A stretch of 64,000 nt of DNA, from contig NZ_BMCF01000002.1 of the NCBI RefSeq assembly GCF_014635045.1, positions 186,001 through 250,000 on the forward strand, given 5' to 3'. The position numbers and the translations under genes are program-made. Positions 51,793-62,008 of this stretch are shown piece by piece (the stretch's first letter is position 1; the number at the start of each line of letters is the position of its first letter). The notes under the pieces were generated by a model. It was given only the letters and a program-made list of their open reading frames with translations. It ran no database searches and had not been told where the DNA came from. This DNA comes from Staphylococcus nepalensis. Its GTDB lineage: Bacteria; Bacillota; Bacilli; Staphylococcales; Staphylococcaceae.

Positions 51793-52053
51793 ATGGAAAA
51801 CTTTGATAAAACAATGAAATTTAATTATGATGAAATTCCAAAAGAAGATGTCAAAACAGTACTTCAAAATGTCTATAATACGCTTAATGAACGTGGTTAT
51901 AATCCGGTTAACCAAATAGTCGGCTATTTACTATCAGGCGACCCAGCTTATATCCCGCGTAATAATGAAGCTAGAAACCAAATACGTCGAATTGATCGTG
52001 ATGATATTATGGAAGAATTAGTTTCGAATTATTTACAAGAGAATTCCAATTAA
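51793..52053 (+). CDS. ireB: IreB family protein (UPF0297)
   Basis: 86 aa, the family size. [20 protein letters not shown] at the N-terminus, and [13 protein letters not shown] in the middle. In enterococci IreB is phosphorylated by the Ser/Thr kinase IreK and affects cephalosporin resistance; in staphylococci the role is not settled. ATG 51793 follows AAGGAGTG. It forms ireB-ruvX-DUF1292 with its neighbours, a standard Firmicutes trio after alaS. Confidence 0.93.
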   Translation: MENFDKTMKFNYDEIPKEDVKTVLQNVYNTLNERGYNPVNQIVGYLLSGDPAYIPRNNEARNQIRRIDRDDIMEELVSNYLQENSN

Positions 52054-52056
52054 TAT

Positions 52057-52485
52057 ATGTTAAAACATAAAATATTAGGCTTAGATGTAGGAAGTAAAAC
52101 TGTTGGCATTGCTGTTAGTGATCTCATGGGTTGGACAGCCCAAGGATTAGATACACTCCATATAAACGAAGATAAGAATGAATTAGGTATAGATAGATTA
52201 GTAAATATAATAGAGAAAGAGAAAGTTGGGACCGTTGTTATAGGTTTACCAAAAAATATGAACAATTCTATTGGATTTCGAGGCGAGGCTTCGTTACAAT
52301 ACAAGGAGCAACTTCAAGAAGCATTGCCATCTGTAGAGATTATCATGTGGGATGAGCGTTTAAGTACCATGGCCGCAGAACGTTCTTTACTTGAAGCTGA
52401 TGTTTCTAGACAAAAACGAAAAAAAGTAATAGATAAAATGGCTGCCGTATTTATATTACAAGGCTATTTAGATTCTATACAATAA
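52057..52485 (+). CDS. ruvX: YqgF-type Holliday junction resolvase homologue
   Basis: 142 aa, RNase H-like fold: [16 protein letters not shown] at the start, VVIGLPKNM in the middle, and [13 protein letters not shown] with conserved acids. YqgF/RuvX is linked to 16S rRNA 5' processing; the resolvase activity in vivo is unclear. It starts 3 bases after ireB. Confidence 0.93.
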   Translation: MLKHKILGLDVGSKTVGIAVSDLMGWTAQGLDTLHINEDKNELGIDRLVNIIEKEKVGTVVIGLPKNMNNSIGFRGEASLQYKEQLQEALPSVEIIMWDERLSTMAAERSLLEADVSRQKRKKVIDKMAAVFILQGYLDSIQ

Positions 52486-52501
52486 AAAGGAGCGTTTTAT
52501 A

Positions 52502-52828
52502 ATGACTGAACACAACCATGAATCTGAATTAGAAATCAATAACCAAGAGGAATTATTAACTTTATATGACGAAGATGGAAATGAAGTACTATATCGCAAA
52601 GTTTTAGAATTTTTCCATCCAGAATTCAAAAAAGAGTATGTTATTCTTGCTGAAGAAGGCGCAGAATCAGATGATGATGATCTCATTGAATTAGTACCAA
52701 TGATTAATGATCCAGATGAAGATGGAGAAGGTGGAAAATTCTTACCTGTGGAAACAGATGAAGAATGGGATATGATTGAAGAAGTAGTTAATACCGAAAT
52801 GGACGATCACGATCATAATCACGAATAA
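52502..52828 (+). CDS. DUF1292 family protein
   Basis: 108 aa, very acidic (many Asp and Glu) with a His-rich tail (DDHDHNHE). [20 protein letters not shown] is typical of DUF1292, the usual neighbour of ruvX and ireB in Firmicutes. Function unknown. ATG follows AAGGAG. Followed by the terminator at 52904. Confidence 0.88.
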   Translation: MTEHNHESELEINNQEELLTLYDEDGNEVLYRKVLEFFHPEFKKEYVILAEEGAESDDDDLIELVPMINDPDEDGEGGKFLPVETDEEWDMIEEVVNTEMDDHDHNHE

Positions 52829-52903
52829 TTTTTATATAGATTAAAATATTTGTATATAACTTTAAAAATACAATGTTTGGGTGTGATACCCACACTTAAC
52901 ATC

Positions 52904-52939
52904 AATGCACTTTCATTTTTGAATGAAGGTGCATTTTTT
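52904..52939 (+). terminator. Terminator of alaS-ireB-ruvX-DUF1292
   Basis: AATGCACTTTCAT pairs with ATGAAGGTGCATT (one wobble) and runs into a T-run. A smaller GGGTGTG/CACACTT dyad lies just before. Confidence 0.9.
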
Positions 52940-53168
52940 ATATTCAAAGTTTCACGATTAGAAACATACTACGTGTTTGTTTCAATTATAGTTCGACTTT
53001 GTAGTAATTATAAATGTACACGCCAACTTTTATATTTTTCTAGTTATCAACAAACCTTGAGAGTAAAATTTTTCAACTTGCTCTAATTTACTGGTGTAGG
53101 TTATCAATAGAAGAATAAGTGTAAATATAATTTTTCTATCTTTTGTATTAATACCCAACTTGTTAGAA

Positions 53169-53215
53169 ATTATAAGTGTAGGACTGTGTTAGTAAACACA
53201 ATTTACACTTATAAT
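53169..53215. repeat. 12-bp inverted repeat forming a two-step hairpin
   Basis: ATTATAAGTGTA (53169-53180) and TACACTTATAAT (53204-53215) are exact complements; inside them TGTGTT/AACACA makes a second stem. No T-run, so not a classic terminator. Confidence 0.7.
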
Positions 53216-53327
53216 CTATGTAGCTTTGTGGTAAAATATATAAAGCTAAAATTAAATCATAAGAAATGATTTCAAAGCATTTTATAATAAATCTATTTAG
53301 TATTTCATAATATAAAAACATAGTATG

Positions 53328-53396
53328 CGTTTATGAATTAAATATAATCAGTCACAGTAACCTTGACTGATTATATTTAATTTGTAAAAAACGCTT
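53328..53396 (+). repeat. Long perfect hairpin ahead of trmR
   Basis: AATTAAATATAATCAGTCA (53336-53354) pairs exactly with TGACTGATTATATTTAATT (53364-53382), and outer bases GCGTTT/AAACGC extend it. It ends about 30 bases before the trmR start. It may be a terminator of read-through, an attenuator or a binding site. Confidence 0.65.
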
Positions 53397-53426
53397 GAAT
53401 CATTTTACGTTGAAGGAAGTTTTAAA

Positions 53427-54068
53427 ATGAATAATAACCAGTCATATTTATTAGAATTGCATAAACAAAATGCTGAACCGATTGAAATGCTTAGGCAATA
53501 CGCCGAAGCAAATCAAGTTCCTATTGTTGATAGGCTTACATTAGAAATGATAAAACAGCTTATTCGATTACATAAACCACAGCGCATTTTAGAAATTGGT
53601 ACTGCTATTGCATATAGCAGTATGCAGTTCGCTTCTGTTTCTAATAAAATTAAAGTTACTACAATTGAGCGTAATAGTGAAATGCAATTAAAAGCTAAAG
53701 AAAACATTATAAAATTTGGATATGGAGAACAAATTGAATTGGTGGAAGAAGATGCACTAGAAGCATTTGACAACATTAAACACTTTTCATTTGATATGAT
53801 TTTTATTGATGCTGCGAAAGCACAATCCAAAAAATTCTTTACGCTTTACGCCCCTTTATTGAAAGAGGGCGGCGTTATTGTCACTGATAATGTGCTGTAT
53901 CATGGTTTTGTTTCAGACATTTCAGTAGTACGAAGTAGAAATGTAAAGCAGATGGTAAAAAAAGTGCAACAGTATAACGAATGGCTTATGGCTCAACCTG
54001 ACTTTACTACTAATTTCTTAAATATGGATGATGGGTTAGCTATTTCAATTAAAGGAGAATCAAAATGA
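53427..54068 (+). CDS. trmR: tRNA 5-hydroxyuridine methyltransferase
   Basis: 213 aa SAM-dependent O-methyltransferase of the YrrM/COMT type. The SAM loop EIGTAIAYSSMQFA (about residues 56-69), IFIDAAKAQ (about 128) and TDNVLYHG are visible. In B. subtilis TrmR (YrrM) methylates ho5U34 to mo5U34 in tRNA, and the hydroxylation genes trhP1/trhP2 are next to it, as here. It overlaps the next gene by 4 bases. Confidence 0.88.
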   Translation: MNNNQSYLLELHKQNAEPIEMLRQYAEANQVPIVDRLTLEMIKQLIRLHKPQRILEIGTAIAYSSMQFASVSNKIKVTTIERNSEMQLKAKENIIKFGYGEQIELVEEDALEAFDNIKHFSFDMIFIDAAKAQSKKFFTLYAPLLKEGGVIVTDNVLYHGFVSDISVVRSRNVKQMVKKVQQYNEWLMAQPDFTTNFLNMDDGLAISIKGESK

Positions 54069-54988
54069 CAGAACTATTAGTGACACCTAAATCTGTTAAA
54101 CACATTGAAGTATTAATTGAAAAAGGCGCAGATGCTTTCGTCATTGGGGAACAAAAATTTGGCCTAAGGTTAGCTGGAGAATTTAAAAAAGAAGCTATGA
54201 AAGAAGCAGTAGAATTAATACATAGTCACGGAAAAAAGGTCTACGCAGCAGTTAATGGTATCTTTCACAATTACCATTTAAACGCAGTAGAAGCATATAT
54301 CAACTTTTTGCATGAAATTAGAGTCGATCGTATTATTTTTGGAGATCCTGCAGTGGTTATGTATGTCAAAGAACAAGAAAACCCAATACCACTAAATTGG
54401 GATGCAGAAGCATTAGTGACGAATTATTTTCAATGTAATTATTGGGGAAGAAAAGGTGCAAAACGTGCGCAACTAGCCAGAGAACTTAGTTTAGATGAAA
54501 TTTTAAATATTAAAAAACATGCCGATGTTGAAATTGAAGTTCAAGTACACGGCATGACTTGCATGTTCCAATCTAAACGCATGCTTTTAGGTAATTACTT
54601 TACTTTCCAAGAACGTCAAATGAAAATTCAAAGAAACAAAGAAGCGAATGAATTATTATTATATGATGCAGAACGTGATAATAAATATCCAGTTTTTGAA
54701 GATTATAATGGGACACATATTATGTCTCCGAATGATATATGTTTGATTGAAGAATTAGAACCCCTTTTAGCAAATGGTATAGATGCATTAAAAATCGATG
54801 GTGTATTACAAACGGAAACATATATCAATGTTTGTACAGAGCAATATAGAGAAGCTATTGATTTATACAATGAAGATCCAGAAGCTTATGAGGATGAAAA
54901 ATTTATGCTTGTCGATCCTATTGAAGCGATACAACCAGAACACCGTCCATTTGATGAAGGTTTCTTATATAAACAAACTGTATATTAA
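54065..54988 (+). CDS. trhP1: Peptidase U32-family protein, tRNA hydroxylation (TrhP1-like)
   Basis: 307 aa. N-terminal TPKSVKHIEVLIEKGADAFVIG and VQVHGMTCMF are U32 marks; it is the shorter of the two U32 proteins. In Bacillus the YrrN/YrrO pair hydroxylates U34 of tRNA using prephenate-derived cofactor chemistry; a protease role is not supported. The start overlaps the trmR stop; the second U32 gene follows by 9 to 15 bases. Confidence 0.88.
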   Translation: MTELLVTPKSVKHIEVLIEKGADAFVIGEQKFGLRLAGEFKKEAMKEAVELIHSHGKKVYAAVNGIFHNYHLNAVEAYINFLHEIRVDRIIFGDPAVVMYVKEQENPIPLNWDAEALVTNYFQCNYWGRKGAKRAQLARELSLDEILNIKKHADVEIEVQVHGMTCMFQSKRMLLGNYFTFQERQMKIQRNKEANELLLYDAERDNKYPVFEDYNGTHIMSPNDICLIEELEPLLANGIDALKIDGVLQTETYINVCTEQYREAIDLYNEDPEAYEDEKFMLVDPIEAIQPEHRPFDEGFLYKQTVY

Positions 54989-55003
54989 GGGAGGTATATG
55001 AGG

Positions 55004-56272
55004 ATGAAAATCTTAGAAGAAGTTGTAGAAAAAAGCAAAAATAAAATGAAAAAACCTGAGCTTCTTGCCCCCGCTGGTAATTTAGAAAAACTAAAAATAG
55101 CTGTTCATTATGGTGCTGATGCTGTATTTTTAGGTGGGCAAGCGTACGGTTTGAGATCTAACGCTGACAATTTTACCATGGAAGAAATAGTTGAAGGCGT
55201 ATCATTCGCAAACCAATATGGAGCCAAAATATATGTAACTACGAATATTATTGCTCATGATGAAAATATAGAGGGATTAGATCAATATTTACAAGATTTA
55301 GAGTCAACTGGTGCTACCGGCATCATTGTAGCGGATCCGCTGATCATTGAAACATGTAAACGTGTCGCGCCTAAATTAGAAATACATCTATCTACACAAC
55401 AATCACTTTCGAATTATAAAGCTGTTGAATTTTGGAAACAGGAAGGCTTGGATCGTGTTGTCTTAGCTCGTGAAACAGGTGCTATGGAAATGAGAGAAAT
55501 GAAAGAGAAAGTTGATATTGAAATTGAATCTTTTATACATGGTGCAATGTGTATTGCTTATTCTGGAAGATGTACTTTAAGTAATCATATGACAGCACGT
55601 GATTCTAACAGAGGCGGGTGTTGTCAAAGTTGTCGCTGGGATTATGATTTATTAGAAGTAGATGAAGATGGCGAGTTAGATTTGTATTACGATGAGAATG
55701 AAGCCACACCATTTGCAATGAGTCCAAAAGATTTGAAATTGATTGAGTCCATCCCTAAAATGATGGATATTGGTGTAGATTCGCTTAAAATTGAAGGACG
55801 AATGAAGTCAATACATTATATCGCTACAGTAGTCTCAGTATATAGAAAAGTGATAGATGCATACGCTGAAGATCCAGATAACTTTAAAATTCAGCCTGAA
55901 TGGTTAATTGAGTTAGACAAATGCGCTAATAGAGACACCGCGCCTGCATTTATAGAGGGGACGCCAGGTTATGAAGAGCAAATGTATGGTCAACAAAATA
56001 AAAAAAACGCTGCATACGATTTCTGTGGATTAGTTTTGGATTATGACAAGATTTCGAAAATAGCTACTATACAGCAACGAAATAAATTTGAACCTGGGCA
56101 AGAAATAGAGTTTTTTGGTCCTGAAATTAATACATTTAGACAAGTTGTTGAGACTATTTATGATGAAGAAGGTAATGAACTTGATGCTGCACGGCACCCA
56201 TTACAAATCGTGCAAATTAAAGTTGACCATCCAATTTATACCAACAACATGATGAGAAAGGAAATTGGATAA
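55004..56272 (+). CDS. trhP2: Peptidase U32-family protein, tRNA hydroxylation (TrhP2-like)
   Basis: 422 aa, the longer U32 protein. [49 protein letters not shown] and [12 protein letters not shown] with its cysteines, which can hold an iron-sulfur cluster, are plain. I choose ATG 55004, 9 bases after GGGAGG; ATG 54998 is also possible but only 3 bases from it. Acts with the preceding gene. Overlaps udk by one base. Confidence 0.9.
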   Translation: MKILEEVVEKSKNKMKKPELLAPAGNLEKLKIAVHYGADAVFLGGQAYGLRSNADNFTMEEIVEGVSFANQYGAKIYVTTNIIAHDENIEGLDQYLQDLESTGATGIIVADPLIIETCKRVAPKLEIHLSTQQSLSNYKAVEFWKQEGLDRVVLARETGAMEMREMKEKVDIEIESFIHGAMCIAYSGRCTLSNHMTARDSNRGGCCQSCRWDYDLLEVDEDGELDLYYDENEATPFAMSPKDLKLIESIPKMMDIGVDSLKIEGRMKSIHYIATVVSVYRKVIDAYAEDPDNFKIQPEWLIELDKCANRDTAPAFIEGTPGYEEQMYGQQNKKNAAYDFCGLVLDYDKISKIATIQQRNKFEPGQEIEFFGPEINTFRQVVETIYDEEGNELDAARHPLQIVQIKVDHPIYTNNMMRKEIG

Positions 56273-56895
56273 TGAAAGGTACGACAATAATTGGAATTGC
56301 TGGTGGTTCAGGTTCAGGTAAAACCTCAGTAACTAACGAAATAATGAAAAATTTAGAAGGTCATAGTGTTGCATTATTAGCGCAAGACTATTATTATAAG
56401 GACCAATCCCATTTAAGTTTTGAAGAACGTTTAGAAACGAATTATGACCATCCATTTGCTTTTGATAATGATTTATTAATTGAAAATTTAAACGATTTGA
56501 GAAACGGTAAGCAGATTGAAGTGCCCACTTATGATTATACAAATCATACTCGAAGCGATGAAACGATTGCATTTAAACCAAAAGATGTTATTATCGTAGA
56601 AGGTATATTTGCGCTTGAAAATAAAATGTTAAGAGATTTAATGGATGTTAAGATTTATGTTGATACGGACGCAGATTTACGAATCTTGCGACGCTTGCTT
56701 CGTGATACTGAAGAAAGAGGACGTACAATGGATTCGGTAATCAATCAATATCTAAATGTAGTTCGACCAATGCACAACCAATTTATCGAACCTACTAAAA
56801 GATATGCGGATATTATTATCCCAGAAGGTGGAAGTAATAAAGTGGCTATCGATATAATGACAACAAAAATCCAAACATTAGTTAGTACACAATAG
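56272..56895 (+). CDS. udk: Uridine kinase
   Basis: 207 aa. Pyrimidine salvage: uridine or cytidine to the monophosphate. P-loop [12 protein letters not shown] (about residues 8-19), FDHPFAFD-like [10 protein letters not shown] and [12 protein letters not shown] are family-typical. Its ATG overlaps the stop of trhP2 (TAATG). Gene order trmR-trhP1-trhP2-udk-greA equals B. subtilis. Confidence 0.97.
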   Translation: MKGTTIIGIAGGSGSGKTSVTNEIMKNLEGHSVALLAQDYYYKDQSHLSFEERLETNYDHPFAFDNDLLIENLNDLRNGKQIEVPTYDYTNHTRSDETIAFKPKDVIIVEGIFALENKMLRDLMDVKIYVDTDADLRILRRLLRDTEERGRTMDSVINQYLNVVRPMHNQFIEPTKRYADIIIPEGGSNKVAIDIMTTKIQTLVSTQ

Positions 56896-56921
56896 TATTT
56901 TAGTAAAGGAAGATGACAAAT

Positions 56922-57398
56922 ATGGAAAACCAAAAACAATACCCAATGACTCAAGAGGGTTTTGAAAAATTAGAAAACGAATTAGAAGAATTAAAAACTG
57001 TAAAAAGACCAGAAGTCGTTGAAAAAATAAAAGTAGCACGCTCATTTGGTGATTTATCTGAGAACTCCGAGTATGATGCTGCTAAAGATGAACAAGGATT
57101 TATTGAACAAGATATACAGAGAATTGAACACATGTTACGTAATGCGCTAATCATCGAAGACACAGGAGACAATAATCAAGTACAAATTGGTAAAACCGTA
57201 ACATTTGTTGAATTACCTGGTGACGACGAGGAAGAATATCAAATCGTTGGGTCAGCAGAATCTGATGCATTTAATGGTAAGATTTCAAATGAATCACCTA
57301 TGGCACAAAGTTTAATTGGTAAAAAATTAAATGAAGAAGTACGTGTGCCACTACCAAATGGTGCTGAAATTAACGTAAAAATTGTAAACATTAAATAA
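56922..57398 (+). CDS. greA: Transcription elongation factor GreA
   Basis: 158 aa, the usual length. The N-terminal coiled coil ([20 protein letters not shown]) with the acidic tip region [12 protein letters not shown] and the C-terminal FKBP-like domain ([20 protein letters not shown]) are present. It stimulates cleavage in backtracked RNA polymerase. ATG 56922 follows AAAGGAAG; the ATG at 56913 is inside that site. Confidence 0.98.
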   Translation: MENQKQYPMTQEGFEKLENELEELKTVKRPEVVEKIKVARSFGDLSENSEYDAAKDEQGFIEQDIQRIEHMLRNALIIEDTGDNNQVQIGKTVTFVELPGDDEEEYQIVGSAESDAFNGKISNESPMAQSLIGKKLNEEVRVPLPNGAEINVKIVNIK

Positions 57399-57406
57399 TT
57401 GTAACT

Positions 57407-57440
57407 AATCCCCTTAACTTATTGAGTTAGGGGGATTTTA
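57407..57440 (+). terminator. Terminator of the trmR-greA operon
   Basis: AATCCCCTTAACT pairs with AGTTAGGGGGATT (one wobble) around TATTG, followed by TTTT. Confidence 0.92.
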
Positions 57441-57700
57441 CACTTTCAATATAAAAATATATACTTATTGGCGACTATTTGATAAATTAATATCATTCAA
57501 AAAAATATCGGAAAATTAAGACTACTTTGTAAGATGACATGTGAATTAATAAGTCATTTATGATTGTAGTTTATTATCAACAATTATAACTATTTTTTAT
57601 TAAACATAAATTAAGTATAAATGATATAATACTAATATTGCGTGTTTAATAATCTTTGTTTTAAGGTTTAATTGTGCGTAATATAAAAGGGGGCGCAATA
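57441..57700 (+). other. Gene-free region before the oxoproline operon
   Basis: AT-rich; TATAAT at 57625-57630 is a possible -10 element without a good -35. Nothing else is seen. Confidence 0.4.
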
Positions 57701-58432
57701 GTGGAATATAAATTGATTAATGAAGAAACAATTATGATTTATTTTGAACAACAGATTGATCCTGCAACATTTAAAAAAGTTCAAAAAGTTGAAAAATATA
57801 TAAAAGAACAACAGCATAAAGCAATTATTGAAATTATCCCTTCTTATTGTTCTATAATGTTACATATTGATATTACAAAGCAAAAATTAATAGATATAGT
57901 TAATCAGTTGAATTTAGAACAATTAAATCAAATTGATTTGGATGACCAACCAAAAAACATAAAAACAATCAGTTTGCCAGTTTTATACGATGGTGAATAT
58001 GGGCCAGATATTCAAGAGGTAGCAACACATAATCAATTATCTGTAGAAGAAGTCATCCATTTACATACAAAAGATGCTTATTTAATTTATATGTTAGGGT
58101 TTATGCCAGGTTTCCCTTTTTTGGGTGGGCTAAATTCCCAACTACACACACCTAGACGACAAGAACCTAGAACGCATATTCCTGCTGGTTCTGTTGGTAT
58201 TGCAAATAATCAAACTGGATTATACCCTAAACAATCGCCAGGAGGATGGCAAATTATAGGCCGCACACCTATTACTGTATTTGATATTTTTAGAACGCCT
58301 ATGTGTTTATATAAATCTGGAGATTATATAAAGTTTTATTCTATAGATGAAACAACATTTGAACAGATTATTGCTGAACAACAAGGTGAATTTGATATTG
58401 AAAAGTGGGTGAAAGTTCAATATGAGCATTAA
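57701..58432 (+). CDS. pxpB: 5-oxoprolinase subunit PxpB
   Basis: 243 aa, KipI-like (AHS1) domain. IPVLYDGEYGPDI-like LPVLYDGEYGPD, LGFMPGFPFLGGL and GGWQIIGRTP are typical. PxpABC opens 5-oxoproline to glutamate with ATP. Start is GTG 57701, 7 bases after AAGGGGG; the upstream in-frame start lies before that site. It overlaps pxpC by 11 bases. Confidence 0.93.
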   Translation: MEYKLINEETIMIYFEQQIDPATFKKVQKVEKYIKEQQHKAIIEIIPSYCSIMLHIDITKQKLIDIVNQLNLEQLNQIDLDDQPKNIKTISLPVLYDGEYGPDIQEVATHNQLSVEEVIHLHTKDAYLIYMLGFMPGFPFLGGLNSQLHTPRRQEPRTHIPAGSVGIANNQTGLYPKQSPGGWQIIGRTPITVFDIFRTPMCLYKSGDYIKFYSIDETTFEQIIAEQQGEFDIEKWVKVQYEH

Positions 58433-59429
58433 AATTTTAACTCCAGGTTTATTTAGTACCATTCAAGATTTAGGGAGAATTGGTTATCAAGATCAAGGTT
58501 TTTCTTCTGCAGGCGTGTTAGATAACTATGCTTATAGAATGGGTCAAATATTAATTGGGAATAGGGGACCAGCCATTGAATGTACTATTATTGGCCCAAC
58601 AGTTGAATTTTTGGAAGACAATACATTTGTACTTACAGGCGCTAAATTTAAGGCGACATTAAATGATACATTCATTGATGGATCGACAGTTATAGCGGTG
58701 AAAAAAGGCGATGTTTTAAAAGTTGGACAAGTAAACGAAGGTGCACGAGGGTATTTATTATTTGGTAAACCATTAGATATATCTAAAGTTGCAGATAGTT
58801 TTTCAACACATACGCGTAGTCAAATTGGTGGCTTTAAAGGACGTGCTTTAAAATCTGGTGATTTAATTGGATGTCTTTATAATACATCATATAAGGAAAG
58901 ACTAGGTATTAGTTTACCTTTTAATTTAGCAAAAAATAATAATAAACCTATTCAAATTATCGAGGGGCCACAAATTGATCATTTTAGTAAAGAGGCGCAA
59001 CAAAAATTAGTATCTAAAAATTTCGAAATATCAGAAAAATCAGATCGCATGGGATATCGTTTACAAGGAGAAAACATACCACCTATAGGATCGGCTGATA
59101 TTATATCGGAACCAGTTGCATTAGGAAGTATCCAAGTCCCAAACGATGGCAATCCAATTATTTTATTAAATGATAAACAAACAGTTGGTGGTTATACAAA
59201 AATCGCAACAGTTTGTGCATCAGATTTGCATAGATTAGCTCAAATGCAACCTAATGAGATAATTCGTTTTGAATGGACTACAGTCGAAACAGCAGTAACC
59301 AAATTAGAACAACAAGAAAAAGATTTTAACGACAAAATAGAAAATTTACTTAATCAACCCATATTCGATGTTGCTCAAATGAGAAACACATCAGCACGTA
59401 TTAATAAATTATTGAAAGGGGAATTATGA
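58422..59429 (+). CDS. pxpC: 5-oxoprolinase subunit PxpC
   Basis: 335 aa, KipA-like (AHS2) domain. SIKILTPGLFSTIQDLGRIGYQ at the N-terminus is the family signature (about residues 2-23), and SDRMGYRLQG and GNPIILLNDKQTVGGY follow. Complex partner of PxpB. It overlaps both neighbours, so the operon is tightly coupled. Confidence 0.94.
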   Translation: MSIKILTPGLFSTIQDLGRIGYQDQGFSSAGVLDNYAYRMGQILIGNRGPAIECTIIGPTVEFLEDNTFVLTGAKFKATLNDTFIDGSTVIAVKKGDVLKVGQVNEGARGYLLFGKPLDISKVADSFSTHTRSQIGGFKGRALKSGDLIGCLYNTSYKERLGISLPFNLAKNNNKPIQIIEGPQIDHFSKEAQQKLVSKNFEISEKSDRMGYRLQGENIPPIGSADIISEPVALGSIQVPNDGNPIILLNDKQTVGGYTKIATVCASDLHRLAQMQPNEIIRFEWTTVETAVTKLEQQEKDFNDKIENLLNQPIFDVAQMRNTSARINKLLKGEL

Positions 59430-59866
59430 TGAACTTTGATAAACTAGAGCAATTAATTCAATTAGTAAAAGATAATGGAGTAAAGAAATTTAATTATAAA
59501 GATTATGAAAACGAAATTACTATAGATTTCACAGATAATACTTTTAATGGCGGGCAAACGCAACAAAATGCAGTCGCAAATCATACTTCAAATTCTGATC
59601 AACAAAGTGTTTCAAATGAAGTAAAATCAAATCAAGTTGTTAAATCACCTATGGTTGGTACATTTTATTTACAGGATGAAAAAGAATTATCAGAGCCGTT
59701 AATTAAAGAAGGCGACGAAATTAAAGAAGGCGACGTCATTGGCTATATAGAAGCAATGAAAGTGATGAACGAGGTCAAAAGTGATGTGAGTGGTGTAGTA
59801 GAATCCATACTTATTAGCCACGGTTCAAGCGTGGAATACGACCAAACAATTATAACAGTAAAATAA
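59426..59866 (+). CDS. Biotin carboxyl carrier protein (second type)
   Basis: 146 aa. The biotin site EAMKVMNE has its lysine at about residue 112, and the N-terminal part has the AccB-like short helix and a Gln/Asn-rich linker. It lies with a biotin carboxylase inside an oxoproline operon, not beside accDA, so it is likely a dedicated copy and not the fatty-acid one. Alternative start is ATG 59429. Confidence 0.9.
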   Translation: MMNFDKLEQLIQLVKDNGVKKFNYKDYENEITIDFTDNTFNGGQTQQNAVANHTSNSDQQSVSNEVKSNQVVKSPMVGTFYLQDEKELSEPLIKEGDEIKEGDVIGYIEAMKVMNEVKSDVSGVVESILISHGSSVEYDQTIITVK

Positions 59867-59888
59867 GATTGAATAGGGGGTATTTGTA

Positions 59889-61247
59889 TTGTACCGTTGT
59901 TTAATTGCAAATAGAGGAGAAATTGCGGTAAGAATCATTCGGGCCTGCAGAGAAATGGATATTGAAACGGTTGCAATTTACGATTTAGGTGATGAATCAA
60001 GTCTTCATGTAAGTTTAGCTGATCAAGCGGTTTGCATTGGTGATGCAAATCCATTAGATAGTTACTTAAATCAAGAGAGGATTATTAGCGCAGCCAAAAT
60101 AACTGGCGCGAATGCGATTCATCCAGGGTACGGGTTTTTATCAGAAAGTGCATCCTTTGCTAAAAACGTAGAACAAAACAATATTCATTTTATAGGGCCA
60201 ACTGATACGACCATGGAATTAATGGGAGATAAAATTACAGCTCGGCAAACAGTAGACCGGGCTGGCGTGCCAATCATACCAGGTTCAACAGCTGCTGTAG
60301 AATCGGTGGAAGCAGTTAAAGAAATCGCAAATGATATTGGTTATCCACTTGTGTTAAAAGCTGCTAGCGGTGGTGGAGGAAAAGGTATAAGAATTGTTAA
60401 AACTGAAGAAAATTTGGAAAAAGCTTTTAAAGAAGCAAAGAATGAAGGTAAAAAATATTTTGATGATGATCGTGTGTATGTAGAAACATTTATACCTGTA
60501 GCTAAACACGTAGAAGTTCAAGTACTTGGAGATGGCTACGATAATTACATACATTTAGGAGAGCGTGATTGTTCAGTACAACGCAAAAATCAAAAATTAA
60601 TTGAGGAATCACCTTGTGCTGCATTATCTGAATCAATGAGGGCTTCTATGTGTAATGATGCTGTAAAAGTAGCTAGAGCATCCAATTATAGAAGTGCGGG
60701 TACAATCGAATATTTAGTGACAGATGACGCTTATTATTTCATTGAAATGAACGCACGCATCCAAGTAGAACATACTGTTACGGAAATGAGATCAAATCGT
60801 GATTTATTACAAGCACAACTTTATTTAATGAAGCATGGTGCATTGCCATTTACGCAAGAAGATATTTTATTTGATGGTCACGTGATTGAAGCGAGAATCA
60901 ATGCTGAAAACCCTCAGAAACAATTTCAACCTTCTCCAGGAAAAGTAAAAGCACTACATTTGCCACAGGGATTTAATGTTCGTATTGATAGTTTGCTTTA
61001 TCAAGGTTATACTGTTTCTCCAAACTACGATTCACTAGTGGCAAAAGTGATTGTGAAAGCATCAAATCGAGCATTAGCTATTAAAAAATTGAAAGTTACA
61101 TTAGATGAAATGGTTATAGATGGATTTACAACCACAGCTGACTTTTTATATGCTGTTTTATCGTATCCACTATACGCAGATGGTGATGCTAATGAAGTCG
61201 ATATTAAATTCTTAGATAGACATAAGATTATCAAGGAGGAATCATAA
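59889..61247 (+). CDS. Biotin carboxylase (second type)
   Basis: 452 aa ATP-grasp protein: [19 protein letters not shown] at the start, [12 protein letters not shown] (about residues 158-169) and [14 protein letters not shown] (about 287). Carboxylates the biotin of the preceding carrier. Start is TTG 59889 after AGGGGG. The carboxyltransferase partner is not in this window, so the carboxylated substrate is unknown; with pxpABC a link to oxoproline or pyrimidine-derived acids is only inferred. Confidence 0.92.
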   Translation: MYRCLIANRGEIAVRIIRACREMDIETVAIYDLGDESSLHVSLADQAVCIGDANPLDSYLNQERIISAAKITGANAIHPGYGFLSESASFAKNVEQNNIHFIGPTDTTMELMGDKITARQTVDRAGVPIIPGSTAAVESVEAVKEIANDIGYPLVLKAASGGGGKGIRIVKTEENLEKAFKEAKNEGKKYFDDDRVYVETFIPVAKHVEVQVLGDGYDNYIHLGERDCSVQRKNQKLIEESPCAALSESMRASMCNDAVKVARASNYRSAGTIEYLVTDDAYYFIEMNARIQVEHTVTEMRSNRDLLQAQLYLMKHGALPFTQEDILFDGHVIEARINAENPQKQFQPSPGKVKALHLPQGFNVRIDSLLYQGYTVSPNYDSLVAKVIVKASNRALAIKKLKVTLDEMVIDGFTTTADFLYAVLSYPLYADGDANEVDIKFLDRHKIIKEES

Positions 61248-62005
61248 TGAAAGTCGATTTAAACTGTGATTTAGGTGAAGCTTTTGGAAATTATTCTTTT
61301 GGCGGGGATGAGCAAATCATTCCGCTAATTACCTCAGCTAATATTGCTTGTGGGTTTCATGCAGGTGATCAACATGTCATGCATCAAACTGTAAAATTAG
61401 CTAAATCAAATGAGATTGGTATAGGAGCACATCCAGGTCTGCCAGATTTACAAGGATTTGGACGCAGAAACATGGATTTATCGCCTGATGAGATTTATGA
61501 TATTGTAATTTATCAGCTTGGTGCTTTAAGTGGTTTTTGTAACATTCATGAGATTAAGATAAATCACGTAAAACCACATGGAGCACTTTACCAAATGGGG
61601 GCACGTAATAAATCAATTGCTCATGCTATTGCGCAAGCGGTATACGATTTTGATCAATCGTTAATTTATGTAGGATTATCCAATACGTTACTTATTTCAG
61701 AAGCCCAGGCCATAGGATTAACGACCGCTTCAGAAGTATTTGCTGACAGACGTTATGAAGATGATGGTCAATTAGTGAGCAGAAAGGAAAATGATGCCCT
61801 CATTACGGATACAGAAGAAGCGATTGAACAAGTTATTAAAATGGTGAAATCACAAAGCGTCATGACTAAAAATAACAAAGAAATAGATATTCAAGCAGAT
61901 ACGATTTGTGTTCATGGAGATGGTGAACATGCATTAGAATTTGTTACAAAAATAAGAGAGAGACTATCGAAAGAAGGCGTTTCTATAACAAAGCTGGGAG
62001 GCTAA
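61247..62005 (+). CDS. pxpA: 5-oxoprolinase subunit PxpA
   Basis: 252 aa LamB/YcsF family. [20 protein letters not shown] (about residues 3-22), [13 protein letters not shown] and KPHGALY are the family marks. It forms with PxpB and PxpC the ATP-dependent 5-oxoprolinase. ATG overlaps the biotin carboxylase stop by one base. Confidence 0.95.
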   Translation: MKVDLNCDLGEAFGNYSFGGDEQIIPLITSANIACGFHAGDQHVMHQTVKLAKSNEIGIGAHPGLPDLQGFGRRNMDLSPDEIYDIVIYQLGALSGFCNIHEIKINHVKPHGALYQMGARNKSIAHAIAQAVYDFDQSLIYVGLSNTLLISEAQAIGLTTASEVFADRRYEDDGQLVSRKENDALITDTEEAIEQVIKMVKSQSVMTKNNKEIDIQADTICVHGDGEHALEFVTKIRERLSKEGVSITKLGG

Positions 62006-62008
62006 TAC

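Larger units (their letters stand above)
52940..53426. other. Gene-free region with two large inverted repeats
   Basis: Nearly 490 bases without a supported gene. It contains two strong dyads, listed separately at 53169-53215 and 53328-53396, and otherwise AT-rich sequence. Promoters for the trmR operon must lie here, but no clean one is visible. Confidence 0.5.

Noticed and set aside
52850..53086. 78-aa plus-strand frame
   Set aside because: It runs through the terminator hairpin at 52904-52939 and has no ribosome binding site.
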